Positions 1 to 9,493 of a DNA stretch of 64,000 nt are shown here, piece after piece. Every line of letters begins with the position of its first letter. Positions within the stretch are counted from its first letter, which is position 1. Under the pieces are notes generated by a model, which was given only the letters and a program-made list of their open reading frames with translations, had not been told where the DNA came from and searched no databases. A program made the translations under genes and the position numbers. Source of the stretch: Ferrimonas aestuarii (GTDB lineage Bacteria > Pseudomonadota > Gammaproteobacteria > Enterobacterales > Shewanellaceae); contig NZ_SWCJ01000013.1 in NCBI RefSeq assembly GCF_005116665.1, positions 62,001-126,000 on the forward strand. Reading direction: 5' to 3'.

Positions 1-483
1 CAATAAAACGGCAACGATCACCCCTTCGGCGTAATCGTTGTAGCCGCGACGGAACAGCCAGTCATAGGAGATAGAAAGGGGGTCGATGGCACTGTCAAAC
101 ACGCTGGCGCGACGCTCACCATCGGATGCCGACAATATGCCATCGGCAACATGCAGCTCAACAAAGCCAGTCTGGTCAAAATGAAACTTACCATAGATGC
201 CAGGGTAGCGACCGCCCCAGCGCCCTTGAACACTGGTGTGGGTATAGGATAGGAACTCATTGCTACCAGAAGCATTCAATATCACCGTGCGATCATTGGC
301 ATCGGCAGCGATACCATCAAACCACACCAATACTTTAAATTCGCCACTAGGTTGCCACGAAGGGATCTCAGCATACGCAGAACGACCATCAAGCATGACG
401 GCATCGAAAGCATGGACTTCGGCAACGCAGAGCCAAAGGCTCACGACAAACTGGCTACACCACAACACCATCGATTTAAGCAT
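1..483 (-). CDS. Secreted LamG/concanavalin A-like protein, 3' end outside window
   Basis: The reading frame is open from the ATG at 483-481 to the window edge (161 codons, no stop), so the C-terminus is missing. It starts with a hydrophobic signal-like stretch ending in a VHA-FD cleavage-like site, so export is likely. The following residues have the 'LDG.. Y.EIP' opening and alternating strands of a LamG/ConA-like beta sandwich, a fold that usually binds glycans or proteins. That family call is by eye and modest. It is the last gene on the minus strand before tkt but is separated from it by the tkt terminator. Confidence 0.5.
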   Translation of the reverse strand, partial: MLKSMVLWCSQFVVSLWLCVAEVHAFDAVMLDGRSAYAEIPSWQPSGEFKVLVWFDGIAADANDRTVILNASGSNEFLSYTHTSVQGRWGGRYPGIYGKFHFDQTGFVELHVADGILSASDGERRASVFDSAIDPLSISYDWLFRRGYNDYAEGVIVAVLL

Positions 484-612
484 CTACGACAGCCCTACTC
501 TCAGGTTTAGGCGTCCTGCCGTGACAATTCCTTTATCCCAAAATGAATACCACAAAGAGTAAAAAGTGTAGAAGGGGCTGATACCACCGCCAGCCTGAGG
601 CGAAAAAAAGCC

Positions 613-641
613 AAAAAAAATCCCCTGACCAGCAGGGGATT
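613..641 (-). terminator. Rho-independent terminator of tkt
   Basis: A 9-bp perfect stem (619-627 with 633-641, 5-base loop) is followed on the minus strand by a run of eight T. It lies 19 bases beyond the tkt stop codon. Confidence 0.85.
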
Positions 642-659
642 GTTCAAAACCGTTTTCGA

Positions 660-2651
660 TTACAGCGAGTTGGCCACTTCAACCACGTTCTTAGTGGTGA
701 AGCCAAACATCTCAAACAGCTGATCTGCAGGGGCAGACTCACCGAAGGTGGTCATGCCAACGATCTTGCCGTTCAGGCCAACGTACTTGTACCAGTAGTC
801 AGCAATACCCGCTTCGATAGCGACGCGCTTAGTCACAGCGGCTGGCAATACCGACTCTTTGTACTCTGCGCTTTGGGCTTCGAATACATCAGTAGCAGGC
901 ATGGAAACCACGCGAACCGCTTTGCCCTGTGCTTCCAACTCAGCCGCAGCGCCCATTGCCAGCTCAACTTCGGAGCCAGTGGCGATCAGAACCAGCTCTG
1001 GAGTACCTGCGCTGTCTTTCAGTACATAACCGCCTTTGGCAACGTTAGCCAACTGCTCCGCATCACGAGCCATTGGCGCTAGGCCTTGGCGAGAGAAGAT
1101 CAGAGAAGTTGGGCCATCTTTACGCTCAACCGCGTGCTTCCACGCGTAGGCAGACTCAACGGAGTCACATGGACGCCAAGTGCTCATGTTTGGCGTCATA
1201 CGCAAAGATGCAATCTGCTCAACCGGCTGGTGAGTCGGGCCATCTTCACCCAGACCGATAGAGTCGTGAGTATAAACAAAGATAGAAGGCTGCTTCATCA
1301 GCGATGCCATGCGTACGGCATTGCGGGCGTATTCCATGAACATCAGGAAGGTCGCGCCGTATGGCTTAAAGCCGCCGTGCAGAGTCACGCCATTCATGAT
1401 AGCGCTCATACCAAACTCACGCACACCGTAGTGAACGTAGTTGCCAGAAGCATCTTCTGGAGTAATGGACTTAGAGCCACTCCAGATGGTCAGGTTAGAT
1501 GGCGCCAAATCAGCAGAGCCACCTAGGAATTCTGGCAGCATCGGGCCGAACGTGTTCAGGCAGTTCTGAGACGCTTTACGAGTCGCAACCTTGGTGGAGT
1601 TCGCTTGCAGATCAGCAATGTACTCAGTCACCTTAGCGTCCCAGTCTGCAGGCATGTCGCCAGCCAGACGACGCTTCAGCTCTGCAGCCAGCTCTGGGTG
1701 AGCAGCGGCGTAGGCGTCAAAACGGGTGTTCCAGTCTGCTTCTTTGGCAGCGCCAGCTTCGTTACCGTCCCACGCTTGCTTAACGTCAGCTGGGATCTCA
1801 AACGGCGCGTGTGGCCAACCCAGGAATTCACGGGCAGCAGCAATTTCATCGTGACCAAGAGGGGCACCGTGGCAGTCGTGAGAGCCAGATTTGTTTGGAG
1901 AACCAAAACCAATTACGGTGCGGGTACACAGCAGAGTAGGCTTGTCGCTTTCCGCTTTTGCCGCTTCAATGGCTGCTTTGATGGCGTCAGCATCGTGACC
2001 GTCGATGTCACGGATAACGTGCCAACCGTAAGACTCAAAACGAGCTGGGGTGTCATCGCTAAACCAACCTTCCACTTCACCGTCGATGGAGATGCCGTTG
2101 TCATCCCAGAACGCGATCAGTTTGCCCAGCTTCAAAGTGCCCGCCAGAGAGCAAGCTTCGTGAGAGATGCCTTCCATCAAGCAGCCGTCACCCATAAATA
2201 CATAGGTGTGGTGATCAACGATGTCGTGGCCATCACGGTTAAACTGAGACGCCAGCACTTTTTCAGCCAGTGCCATACCTACGCCATTGGTGATGCCCTG
2301 ACCCAAAGGACCAGTGGTGGTTTCAACACCAGGGGCGTAACCATATTCTGGGTGACCCGGAGTGCGAGAGTGCAGCTGACGGAAATTTTTCAGATCGTCG
2401 ATAGACAGATCATAACCGCTAAGATGCAGCAGAGAATACAACAGCATGGAGCCGTGGCCGTTAGACAGAATAAAGCGGTCACGGTCAGCCCATTCTGGGT
2501 TGCCAGGGTTGTGCTTTAGGAAATCACGCCACAGGACTTCGGCGATGTCGGCCATCCCCATTGGGGCACCAGGGTGGCCAGAATTGGCCTGTTGAACAGC
2601 ATCCATGGATAGGGCACGGATAGCGTTGGCAAGCTCTTTGCGAGAAGACAT
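660..2651 (-). CDS. tkt: Transketolase
   Basis: Thiamine diphosphate-dependent enzyme of the non-oxidative pentose phosphate pathway. It moves two-carbon ketol units between sugar phosphates (xylulose-5-P to ribose-5-P or erythrose-4-P). The 663-residue product matches the usual bacterial length. It shows the N-terminal [14 protein letters not shown] stretch, the ThDP/Mg site around GDGCLMEG, and a C-terminal half with [17 protein letters not shown]. It is transcribed divergently from metK and ends in its own terminator. The start is supported by the position of the conserved N-terminus. Identity is secure from conserved blocks along the whole protein. Confidence 0.97.
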   Translation of the reverse strand: MSSRKELANAIRALSMDAVQQANSGHPGAPMGMADIAEVLWRDFLKHNPGNPEWADRDRFILSNGHGSMLLYSLLHLSGYDLSIDDLKNFRQLHSRTPGHPEYGYAPGVETTTGPLGQGITNGVGMALAEKVLASQFNRDGHDIVDHHTYVFMGDGCLMEGISHEACSLAGTLKLGKLIAFWDDNGISIDGEVEGWFSDDTPARFESYGWHVIRDIDGHDADAIKAAIEAAKAESDKPTLLCTRTVIGFGSPNKSGSHDCHGAPLGHDEIAAAREFLGWPHAPFEIPADVKQAWDGNEAGAAKEADWNTRFDAYAAAHPELAAELKRRLAGDMPADWDAKVTEYIADLQANSTKVATRKASQNCLNTFGPMLPEFLGGSADLAPSNLTIWSGSKSITPEDASGNYVHYGVREFGMSAIMNGVTLHGGFKPYGATFLMFMEYARNAVRMASLMKQPSIFVYTHDSIGLGEDGPTHQPVEQIASLRMTPNMSTWRPCDSVESAYAWKHAVERKDGPTSLIFSRQGLAPMARDAEQLANVAKGGYVLKDSAGTPELVLIATGSEVELAMGAAAELEAQGKAVRVVSMPATDVFEAQSAEYKESVLPAAVTKRVAIEAGIADYWYKYVGLNGKIVGMTTFGESAPADQLFEMFGFTTKNVVEVANSL

Positions 2652-2947
2652 TTTGGCTCCAGCTTATCTCTAGTGGTTATAGTCTAAATAAGAGGGTGCA
2701 TATTTTCGCCGTTTGCACCGCCCGACGCAAATCATTACCGGAAAAAAACCTAACTCACAGAAAATTAGTTCGATTTTAGAGCGAAGTTCTGTCGCTCTAT
2801 CAGTTTGGATGCCCAAAAACACCGAGATTGGTGGTGATTCGCTAACGCTTAAATGGGCTTTCTAGCCTAAATTAGGGCTAACCAATTCGGCTTACAGCAA
2901 AAAATATGCTCTGCTTCACTGGATTTTGCATCGCAAATACATAAAAT

Positions 2948-2971
2948 AGCCGTCTAGATGTAGATGCGTCT
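2948..2971 (+). promoter_or_regulatory. Candidate MetJ operator (three tandem met boxes)
   Basis: Three adjacent 8-mers AGCCGTCT, AGATGTAG and ATGCGTCT resemble the met box AGACGTCT (7/8, 5/8 and 6/8 matches by eye), in the tandem arrangement that MetJ dimers bind. They lie about 60 bases before metK, a classic MetJ target. The rest of the 380-base tkt-metK gap shows no ORF, and I could not assign a confident -35/-10 pair there. Confidence 0.6.
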
Positions 2972-3031
2972 ACTTGTTAACAACTGCAAGTAGTCACCCT
3001 ATTCCCAAATTTAATGTGAGAGTTGATTGCC

Positions 3032-4186
3032 ATGGCACGTCACCTATTTACCTCAGAGTCTGTCTCTGAAGGCCATCCGGATAAAATCGCGGATCAGATC
3101 TCTGATGCCGTATTGGATGCCATTCTGGCTCAAGATGCCAAAGCTCGCGTAGCCTGCGAAACCTATGTTAAAACCGGCATGGTCATGGTGGGTGGCGAGA
3201 TCACCACTTCCGCTTGGGTTGATATCGAAGAAGTAACCCGTCAAACCATCCGTGATATCGGTTACACCCACTCTGACATGGGTTTTGACGCCAACTCCTG
3301 TGCGGTTCTGTCTGCCATCGGTAAGCAGTCTCCAGACATCAACCAAGGTGTAGATAAAGCTGACCCTCGCGAGCAAGGTGCTGGTGACCAAGGTCTGATG
3401 TTTGGCTACGCCAGCAACGAAACTGACGTACTGATGCCTGCGCCTATCACCTACTCTCACCGTTTGGTAAAGCGTCAAGCAGAAGTTCGTAAGAACGGCA
3501 CTCTGCCTTGGCTGCGCCCAGATGCCAAGTCTCAGGTAACCTTCGCCTACAATGCCGATGGCACCGTTGCCGGCATCGATGCGGTAGTACTGTCTACTCA
3601 GCACTGCGACAGCGTTTCCACTGCGGATCTGCGTGACGGCGTGATGGACACCATCATCAAGCCGGTACTGCCTACCGAGTGGATCACTAAAGACACCAAG
3701 TTCCACATCAACCCTACCGGTCGTTTCGTTATCGGTGGCCCAATGGGTGACTGTGGCCTGACTGGTCGTAAGATCATCGTTGATACCTACGGCGGCATGG
3801 CACGTCACGGTGGCGGTGCTTTCTCCGGTAAAGATCCATCGAAAGTAGACCGTTCTGCAGCCTACGCCACTCGCTACGTTGCCAAGAACATCGTTGCCGC
3901 TGGCCTAGCCGATCGCTGCGAAATTCAGGTTTCCTACGCCATCGGTGTCGCAGAGCCAACCTCCATCAGCATCGAAACCTTCGGCACCGGCAAACTGCCA
4001 GAAGAGAAGCTGATCGAACTGGTACGTCGTCACTTCGACCTGCGCCCATACGGCCTGATCGAAATGCTGAAGCTGGAGCGTCCAATCTACGCGCCGACTG
4101 CAGCGTACGGTCACTTCGGTCGCGTTGAATTCCCTTGGGAGCAAACCGACAAAGCCGAAGCGCTGCGCGCCGACGCTGGCCTATAA
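3032..4186 (+). CDS. metK: S-adenosylmethionine synthetase
   Basis: Makes S-adenosylmethionine from methionine and ATP, releasing phosphate and diphosphate; cytosolic tetramer. The start [18 protein letters not shown] matches the family N-terminus, so the ATG at 3032 is preferred over an in-frame TTG at 3023; a GTGAGAG sequence lies just upstream as ribosome binding site. Visible signatures are [12 protein letters not shown] (methionine/ATP binding hexapeptide region) and [16 protein letters not shown] near the C-terminus. 384 residues, the usual length. A MetJ-like operator precedes it. Its 3' end and terminator are repeated in decayed form directly downstream. Confidence 0.97.
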   Translation: MARHLFTSESVSEGHPDKIADQISDAVLDAILAQDAKARVACETYVKTGMVMVGGEITTSAWVDIEEVTRQTIRDIGYTHSDMGFDANSCAVLSAIGKQSPDINQGVDKADPREQGAGDQGLMFGYASNETDVLMPAPITYSHRLVKRQAEVRKNGTLPWLRPDAKSQVTFAYNADGTVAGIDAVVLSTQHCDSVSTADLRDGVMDTIIKPVLPTEWITKDTKFHINPTGRFVIGGPMGDCGLTGRKIIVDTYGGMARHGGGAFSGKDPSKVDRSAAYATRYVAKNIVAAGLADRCEIQVSYAIGVAEPTSISIETFGTGKLPEEKLIELVRRHFDLRPYGLIEMLKLERPIYAPTAAYGHFGRVEFPWEQTDKAEALRADAGL

Positions 4187-4208
4187 GGTCTGACAGAATC
4201 GAAACTAA

Positions 4209-4233
4209 GCCCTGGCTCACGCCGGGGCTTTTT
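4209..4233 (+). terminator. metK terminator, first copy
   Basis: 8-bp GC-rich stem (GCCCTGGC with GCCGGGGC, one G-T pair), TCAC loop, then TTTTT. It starts 22 bases after the metK stop. Confidence 0.85.
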
Positions 4234-4262
4234 CGTTTTAGACTCTGTTCGAAATAAACCAC

Positions 4263-4381
4263 AGCGTCCAATCTACGCAACATCACCCAACAGCGCAGCG
4301 TACAGTCACTTTAGCCGCGCCCCGTTCCCTTGGGAGCAAACCGACAAAGCCGAAGCGCTGCGCGCCGACGCTGGCCTATAA
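4263..4381 (+). pseudogene. metK C-terminal fragment (duplicate)
   Basis: Second copy of the last codons of metK, with no start or N-terminal part. The metK reading frame is retained, so it would encode a tail ending in the same residues as MetK (…[14 protein letters not shown] then stop), but with substitutions and three extra codons near its 5' side. No ribosome binding site or start codon in frame supports expression. It may be a recombination scar, for example an imported metK allele joined beside the resident gene. Confidence 0.8.
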
Positions 4382-4403
4382 GGTCTGACAGAATCGAGAC
4401 AAA

Positions 4404-4428
4404 GCCCTGGCTCACGCCGGGGCTTTTT
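4404..4428 (+). terminator. metK terminator, second copy
   Basis: Same stem, loop and T-run as the hairpin at 4209-4233, carried along by the duplication. Two terminators in series now separate metK from the next gene. Confidence 0.8.
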
Positions 4429-4495
4429 CGTTTTAGAGCAATCCGTTAAGCTTGAGGCCATAACAACAGTCAAAAATCATAACTTTGGAGATCCC

Positions 4496-5674
4496 ATGCG
4501 GTTGTCGCCTCTCGTTAGCCTATTCGTTGGCCTTATCACACTGTCCTGCACTAGCCTTGGCAACGCTCAACCTCGTCAGGCTTTGGGTCTTGATGCCGAA
4601 GAACTCCGAGTTCCTCAAATTAAGCAGCAGTTGCCCCACCTGTTGCATCCGTTTACCACCGAACGCATTGATGCCCTCTCCGCCATCAACTCCAGCATGA
4701 ATGAACAGGCGTATTTGGCTCACGCAGACGCCGAAGGCAATCGCCTATGGAAAGAGGCTGTGACTTGGGTCCAGCAGCAACACTGGGACGACCGCCCTCT
4801 TTATTGGAGCCGTCTCGCCCTTCGTGGTGAACTAAAGCAGCAATCGCCTCAATTTAGAGCTTCGCCGATACAAAGACGCATGGCGCTAAACGCCTTTGAA
4901 CTGAGCTCTCGAGGCATCAGCGATCTGGCCTTTACGCAACACACCGATTTTAAGATTTTGCTCACCGGCTTTGACCCCTTCCTGCTCGACCGACACATCG
5001 ACCAATCCAACCCTTCAGGACTGGCTGCATTGGCACTGGATGGCAAAGTGATCGAGCTCAACGGCAAGACCGCTGAAATTCAGACGGTGATGATTCCGGT
5101 ACGATTCGAGGATTTCGACGATGGTCTTATCGAGTCCATATTAAGCCCTTATCTCAGTACCAATTCGGTGGACCTTATCACCACCGTATCCATGGGACGC
5201 AGCGATTTCGACCTTGAGCGCTTTCCTGGACTAAACCGCAGTGCCACCGCCCCAGGAAACCGTAATATCCTCACCGGCGCCAATGCCCAAAACCCAATCA
5301 CGCCACAACTGGAAAGCAAGCCACTGCAAGGGCCTGAGTTTGTGGAGTTTTCATTGCCTGTGGAGGCGATGCAGCGCGTCATTGGCCGCTGGGAGATCAA
5401 TGATAACCATCAGGTACAAACGCTAGAACAAGGCAAATTTGCCGCCAATAACCTATTGGAACTGCAAGGGCAGACCTCCGTACAGGGCTCAGGCGGCGGC
5501 TACCTCTCCAACGAAATTAGCTACCGCAGTATTCGCTTGGCCAATCTGCTGGGCTCAACGGTGCCTCTGGGCCACATCCACACCCCTCGCATCGCCCAGT
5601 ATGAAGCGGACACCGCTAGAGATATTGTGGCCCAAATTGAAGCCATGCTGGCTCAAGCCATCACCGCCCTTTGA
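4496..5674 (+). CDS. Exported peptidase C15 (pyroglutamyl peptidase I)-like protein, nucleophile Cys replaced
   Basis: 392 residues; GGAG lies five bases before the ATG. The N-terminus is a signal peptide (hydrophobic run, then GNAQP). Residues ~152-365 follow the pyroglutamyl peptidase I pattern: KILLTGFDPF at 153-162, the region holding the catalytic Glu (SMGRSDFDLER, E241) and a late IHTP with His362. Where the family has the catalytic Cys in a GxYxCN context, this protein reads GGGYLSNE, i.e. Ser338. Classical enzymes are cytosolic and about 215 residues; this one is exported, with ~150 extra N-terminal residues. It may be inactive or use another nucleophile. It is followed 21 bases later by the channel gene. 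Confidence 0.65.
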   Translation: MRLSPLVSLFVGLITLSCTSLGNAQPRQALGLDAEELRVPQIKQQLPHLLHPFTTERIDALSAINSSMNEQAYLAHADAEGNRLWKEAVTWVQQQHWDDRPLYWSRLALRGELKQQSPQFRASPIQRRMALNAFELSSRGISDLAFTQHTDFKILLTGFDPFLLDRHIDQSNPSGLAALALDGKVIELNGKTAEIQTVMIPVRFEDFDDGLIESILSPYLSTNSVDLITTVSMGRSDFDLERFPGLNRSATAPGNRNILTGANAQNPITPQLESKPLQGPEFVEFSLPVEAMQRVIGRWEINDNHQVQTLEQGKFAANNLLELQGQTSVQGSGGGYLSNEISYRSIRLANLLGSTVPLGHIHTPRIAQYEADTARDIVAQIEAMLAQAITAL

Positions 5675-5695
5675 GTTTGAAACGAGACTAAGCCC

Positions 5696-6514
5696 ATGCA
5701 ATACAACAGCGTAAAAGAGTGGATTTTTGACGTTATTTTCGGCACTGACACGCCAAACGGTAAACGATTTGATCTGCTCCTGCTTGGGCTTATTGTCATC
5801 AGCGTCATCGTAGTAATGCTGGACTCCATCGAGCCTTTGAAGGCGGACTATGGCGATATCTTCTTCGCCATTGAGTGGGGCTTTACCATACTGTTCAGCA
5901 TCGAATATCTGGTAAGGCTTTGGGTTTCACCAAAACCACTGCACTACGCCAAAAGCTTCTATGGCATCGTCGACCTGCTGGCCATTTTGCCCACCTACTT
6001 AGCCCTACTGATTCCCGGCAGCCAATATCTGCTGGCGCTCAGATTGGTGCGCGTAATGCGGGTATTTCGGATCGTTAAGGCGATGCGCTACTTGGCGGAA
6101 GCCAACATGTTATGGCGCTCCATCAAAGGCTCACTGCGCAAGATCACCGTGTTCTTTGTGTTTGTACTGCTGCTGGCCTGCATCATGGGCTCCATCATGT
6201 ACGCCATCGAAGGGCCGAAAAACGGCTTTACCAGCATCCCAACCGGCATCTATTGGGCCATTGTCACCATCACTACCGTGGGTTATGGTGACATCAGTCC
6301 CCATACCGTTTTAGGGCAATTCGTAGCGGCATTCACCATGATCATCGGTTATTCGGTTATTGCGGTGCCAACCGGTATTTTTACCGCGCAAATTCACCAG
6401 GAAATGAACTTGCGCCGCGACCTCCGACGCTGCGAAAATTGCGATCGAACCGGGCACGACCACGACGCCCACTTCTGTAATCATTGCGGTACCGAATTAG
6501 AACACCTCGTATGA
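5696..6514 (+). CDS. Voltage-gated K+ channel-like protein with C-terminal zinc ribbon
   Basis: 272 residues. Six membrane segments are visible, with an S4-like helix carrying spaced arginines (LRLVRVMRVFRIVKAMR, ~115-131) and a pore loop with the potassium selectivity filter TVGYGD at 194-199. The product should conduct K+ across the inner membrane. After the last helix there is a short tail with paired cysteines (C246/C249 and C261/C264) in a His/Asp-rich stretch, a zinc-ribbon pattern. The gene overlaps sprT by four bases (ATGA), so the two are translationally coupled. Physiological role unknown. Confidence 0.85.
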   Translation: MQYNSVKEWIFDVIFGTDTPNGKRFDLLLLGLIVISVIVVMLDSIEPLKADYGDIFFAIEWGFTILFSIEYLVRLWVSPKPLHYAKSFYGIVDLLAILPTYLALLIPGSQYLLALRLVRVMRVFRIVKAMRYLAEANMLWRSIKGSLRKITVFFVFVLLLACIMGSIMYAIEGPKNGFTSIPTGIYWAIVTITTVGYGDISPHTVLGQFVAAFTMIIGYSVIAVPTGIFTAQIHQEMNLRRDLRRCENCDRTGHDHDAHFCNHCGTELEHLV

Positions 6515-6990
6515 CCCAAACCCAAGTCCAGCGGAAAGTCGAAGCCTGTTATCAGCTGGCAGAATCGCAACTACAACGCGCCTTTCCACGGCCAGAGATT
6601 AGCTTTGCTCTTCGGGGACAAAGCGCTGGCGCCGCGCACCTGCAACAAAACAAGCTGCGTTTTAATCCGGTACTGCTAGAGCAAAACCTTGAGGCGTTCA
6701 TCAACGAAGTGGTTCCCCACGAAGTGGCTCACCTGCTGACTTGGCAGCTTTATGGTCGCGTTCGCCCCCATGGCCGCGAGTGGCAGGGGATCATGTGGCA
6801 GATCTTTCAGGTCGAGCCCAAAACCAAACACCAGTTTGACGTCAGCTCAGTGCAGCAGCGCCAGTTTGCCTATCGCTGTGGCTGTCAATCTCACAATTTG
6901 AGCATTCGCCGCCACAACAAGGTGCGACGAGGCCAAGTTCAGTATCAATGTCGACGCTGCGGTGACACCCTGATGGCCGTTGCCGACTAA
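6511..6990 (+). CDS. sprT: SprT-family zinc metalloprotease-like protein
   Basis: 159 residues, close to the usual SprT length. The HExxH motif is H70-E71-V-A-H74, followed by a C-terminal zinc ribbon (CGC at 123-125 and CRRC at 147-150). The eukaryotic relative Spartan degrades DNA-protein crosslinks; the role of bacterial SprT is poorly known. The start is the ATG at 6511 that overlaps the stop of the preceding channel gene; a longer TTG-initiated frame from 6484 would run into that gene and lacks support. Confidence 0.9.
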   Translation: MTQTQVQRKVEACYQLAESQLQRAFPRPEISFALRGQSAGAAHLQQNKLRFNPVLLEQNLEAFINEVVPHEVAHLLTWQLYGRVRPHGREWQGIMWQIFQVEPKTKHQFDVSSVQQRQFAYRCGCQSHNLSIRRHNKVRRGQVQYQCRRCGDTLMAVAD

Positions 6991-7035
6991 CACCACACAT
7001 TCTAAAAAATCGCTATAACAACAACCGAGAACACC

Positions 7036-7716
7036 ATGAAACTTTGGGTTTGGCTAGTTAGCCTGTCATTGAGTGCTGCCGCAGTGGCAACACCAATCTC
7101 CTTCAATAACGCCAAAAAGCAGTTGCGCGAGATCTACAAAGAGTTGCCGCAGACCAGCTTCTATTGCGGCTGTGATTTTACCTATTCCGGTAAAAAGTTG
7201 ATTCCGGATCTCAATAGCTGTGGCTATGAAGTTCGAAAGCAGCCAAAGCGGGCTCAGCGCATCGAGTGGGAGCACGTCGTGCCCGCTTGGAATTTTGGCC
7301 ACCAACTGCAATGTTGGCAGCAGGGTGGTCGCAAGAACTGCCGCAAGGATCCACAATTTAAAAAGATGGAATCGGACATGCACAATCTGGTGCCCGCCAT
7401 CGGTGAGGTCAATGGCGACCGCAGCAACTTCCGTTTTACCGACATTGGACTGAAGCCATTCCAGTATGGTCAATGCCAGATGCTGGTGGACTTTAAAGGC
7501 CGCCAAGTACAGCCTCCGCAAGCCAGTCGGGGCCAAATAGCCCGCACCTACCTCTATATGCAGCAGCAATATCAGGTTAAGCTATCTGGATCTCAATTAA
7601 AGCTGATGCAAAGTTGGAATCGGCTCTATCCCGCTACCGAGCAGGAGTGTCAAAGACACAAGCTGGTTGAAAAACGGCAAGGATGGCCCAATCCTTTTGT
7701 AGCCTCACAGTGTTAA
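7036..7716 (+). CDS. endA: Endonuclease I, periplasmic
   Basis: 226 residues with a signal peptide (cleavage near AVA-TP). The beta-beta-alpha metal (His-Me finger) nuclease core is seen as [14 protein letters not shown], with Asn/Arg-rich NGDRSNFRF downstream. Many cysteines (CGC, CW, NCRK, a C-terminal Cys) fit the disulfide-stabilised periplasmic enzyme. It cleaves double-stranded DNA without sequence specificity and may degrade extracellular DNA. It lies 13 bases before rsmE in a co-directional gene run. Confidence 0.93.
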   Translation: MKLWVWLVSLSLSAAAVATPISFNNAKKQLREIYKELPQTSFYCGCDFTYSGKKLIPDLNSCGYEVRKQPKRAQRIEWEHVVPAWNFGHQLQCWQQGGRKNCRKDPQFKKMESDMHNLVPAIGEVNGDRSNFRFTDIGLKPFQYGQCQMLVDFKGRQVQPPQASRGQIARTYLYMQQQYQVKLSGSQLKLMQSWNRLYPATEQECQRHKLVEKRQGWPNPFVASQC

Positions 7717-7729
7717 TAAGCGGAGCCTC

Positions 7730-8461
7730 ATGCGAGTCCCTAGAATTTATCAGCCCGGCGACCTGATCGTCGGCAGCCAACGACTTCTCGATGAAGACGG
7801 CGCTAACCACGTTGGCCGAGTACTGCGTATGCAGGAGGGTCAAGCGCTGGAGTTGTTCAACGGCGACGGCAATCAATACCCCGCCGAGATCATCAGTGCC
7901 AGCAAAAAACAGGTCGAAGTCAAAGTGCTAGACCAACAACGCGTCGACAACGAATCGCCGCTGGATCTGCACCTAGGTCAGGTGATCTCCCGCGGTGATA
8001 AGATGGAATTCACCATCCAAAAATCGGTGGAGCTTGGGGTTAATACCATCACCCCACTGTGGTCTGAGCGCTGTGGCGTCAAACTGCAGGGTGATCGCTT
8101 GGATAAAAAACTGGCTCAGTGGCAGAAGATTGCCATCGCCGCCTGTGAACAGTGCGGCCGCAATCGAGTCCCACTGATCCGCCCGGTGATGAAACTTCAG
8201 CAGTGGATGACAGAAGCAACCGACGCCACCAAGTTGAATCTGCACCCAAGGGCGCACTACAGCATCCAAACTCTGCCTGAACCCATGACCAAAGCTCGGC
8301 TACTCATCGGTCCCGAGGGTGGACTAAGCCCGGAAGAGATTCAAGCAGGCCGTGACGCAGAGTTCGTCGACATATTATTAGGCCCTCGAGTACTGCGTAC
8401 CGAGACCGCCTCCCTGACCGCCATTACGGCCCTACAGACCCGCTTTGGCGATCTGGGCTAA
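7730..8461 (+). CDS. rsmE: 16S rRNA m3U1498 methyltransferase
   Basis: 243 residues, the family length. It has the N-terminal [12 protein letters not shown]-like start and the C-terminal SPOUT knot motifs [13 protein letters not shown] and [12 protein letters not shown]. It methylates N3 of U1498 in helix 44 of the 30S subunit with S-adenosylmethionine. A GGAG lies before the ATG. It is 12 bases upstream of gshB, an arrangement common in gammaproteobacteria. Confidence 0.95.
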   Translation: MRVPRIYQPGDLIVGSQRLLDEDGANHVGRVLRMQEGQALELFNGDGNQYPAEIISASKKQVEVKVLDQQRVDNESPLDLHLGQVISRGDKMEFTIQKSVELGVNTITPLWSERCGVKLQGDRLDKKLAQWQKIAIAACEQCGRNRVPLIRPVMKLQQWMTEATDATKLNLHPRAHYSIQTLPEPMTKARLLIGPEGGLSPEEIQAGRDAEFVDILLGPRVLRTETASLTAITALQTRFGDLG

Positions 8462-8473
8462 AGGAGAACCGAG

Positions 8474-9421
8474 ATGATCAAACTTGGCATAGTGATGGAC
8501 CCCATTGCGGACATCAACATCAAGAAAGACAGCAGTTTTGCCATGCTGATGGCGGCTCAAAGCCGTGGATACGAACTGTATTATATGGAGATGAACGATC
8601 TCTATATGGAACAGGGACAAGCCAAGGCTCGCATGCAGAGCCTGAGCGTGCAAAACGAGTTGGGCAACCACTATCAATTAAGTGACAAAAAGGAACGCCC
8701 ACTGGCGGATCTTGACGTCATTCTGATGCGCAAAGATCCACCGTTCGACACCGAGTTCATCTACGCCACCTACATGCTGGAGCGCGCAGAAGAGCAAGGA
8801 ACGCTGATCGTCAACAAGCCTCAAAGCCTGCGTGATTGCAACGAGAAGCTGTTTACCGCTTGGTTCAGCGATTACACCGCCGATACGCTGGTGACTCGTC
8901 GTAGCGATAAGATTCGAGAGTTTCACGACAAGCACGGCGACATCATCATCAAGCCTCTTGATGGCATGGGCGGCGCCTCCATCTTTCGCGTTAAACCGGA
9001 AGGAGATAACCTCGGCGTTATTATTGAAACCCTGACCAACCTCGGCACTCAATACACCATGGTGCAGAACTACCTGCCTGCAATCAAAGATGGCGACAAG
9101 CGCATTTTGATCATCGATGGTGAACCGGTTCCTTACTGCCTAGCCCGAATTCCTCAAGGAAAAGAGACTCGCGGCAACCTGGCCGCCGGTGGTCGTGGTG
9201 AAGCCCGCCCACTGACTGACAGCGACTGGGCCATCGCCCGCGCCATCGGCCCTGAGCTGAAACGTCGCGGCCTGATTTTTGTAGGTCTGGATGTGATCGG
9301 CGATCGCGTTACCGAGATCAACGTCACCAGCCCAACCTGCATCCGCGAAATTGAAGCGGCCTTCGATGTGGACATCACCAAGATGCTGTTCGACGCCGTG
9401 GAAGCCCGCCTGAAAGGCTAA
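8474..9421 (+). CDS. gshB: Glutathione synthetase
   Basis: Joins gamma-glutamylcysteine and glycine using ATP; cytosolic second step of glutathione synthesis. 315 residues, ATP-grasp fold. Visible conserved blocks are the IVMDPIADI N-terminus, IIKPLDGMGGASIFR (ATP-binding lysine and glycine loop), and the C-terminal EINVTSPTCIREIE. AAAGGAG lies close before the ATG. It ends the run sprT-endA-rsmE-gshB and is followed by a strong terminator. Confidence 0.97.
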   Translation: MIKLGIVMDPIADINIKKDSSFAMLMAAQSRGYELYYMEMNDLYMEQGQAKARMQSLSVQNELGNHYQLSDKKERPLADLDVILMRKDPPFDTEFIYATYMLERAEEQGTLIVNKPQSLRDCNEKLFTAWFSDYTADTLVTRRSDKIREFHDKHGDIIIKPLDGMGGASIFRVKPEGDNLGVIIETLTNLGTQYTMVQNYLPAIKDGDKRILIIDGEPVPYCLARIPQGKETRGNLAAGGRGEARPLTDSDWAIARAIGPELKRRGLIFVGLDVIGDRVTEINVTSPTCIREIEAAFDVDITKMLFDAVEARLKG

Positions 9422-9444
9422 TCACGCCTTTAAGTTCATAAAAA

Positions 9445-9476
9445 AGCCGCCACTGATTGCGAAACCAGTGGCGGCT
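9445..9476. terminator. Bidirectional terminator between gshB and the GGDEF-EAL gene
   Basis: 11-bp perfect stem (9445-9455 with 9466-9476) flanked by A-run on the left and TTTCT on the right. It can serve both convergent genes. Confidence 0.85.
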
Positions 9477-9493
9477 TTCTATTTGGACCGGCT

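Larger units (their letters stand above)
4077..4437 (+). repeat. Tandem duplication of the metK 3' end plus terminator
   Basis: Positions 4077-4242 (the last ~37 codons of metK plus terminator) recur at 4263-4437. The offset is 186 at the start and 195 at the end, because the second copy carries a 9-base net insertion near its 5' side. The 3' parts (about 4132-4242 against 4327-4437) are nearly identical, including the terminator; the 5' parts have drifted. Confidence 0.9.

Noticed and set aside
1605-2519. 304-codon open frame on the plus strand inside tkt
   Set aside because: It is antisense to a conserved gene with clear homology along its whole length; its translation shows no recognisable motif and no start context.
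2652-3031. SAM riboswitch before metK
   Set aside because: No conserved riboswitch core could be recognised; met boxes explain regulation better.
3053-3808. 251-codon antisense frame inside metK
   Set aside because: Shadow of metK's codon bias; metK is unambiguous.
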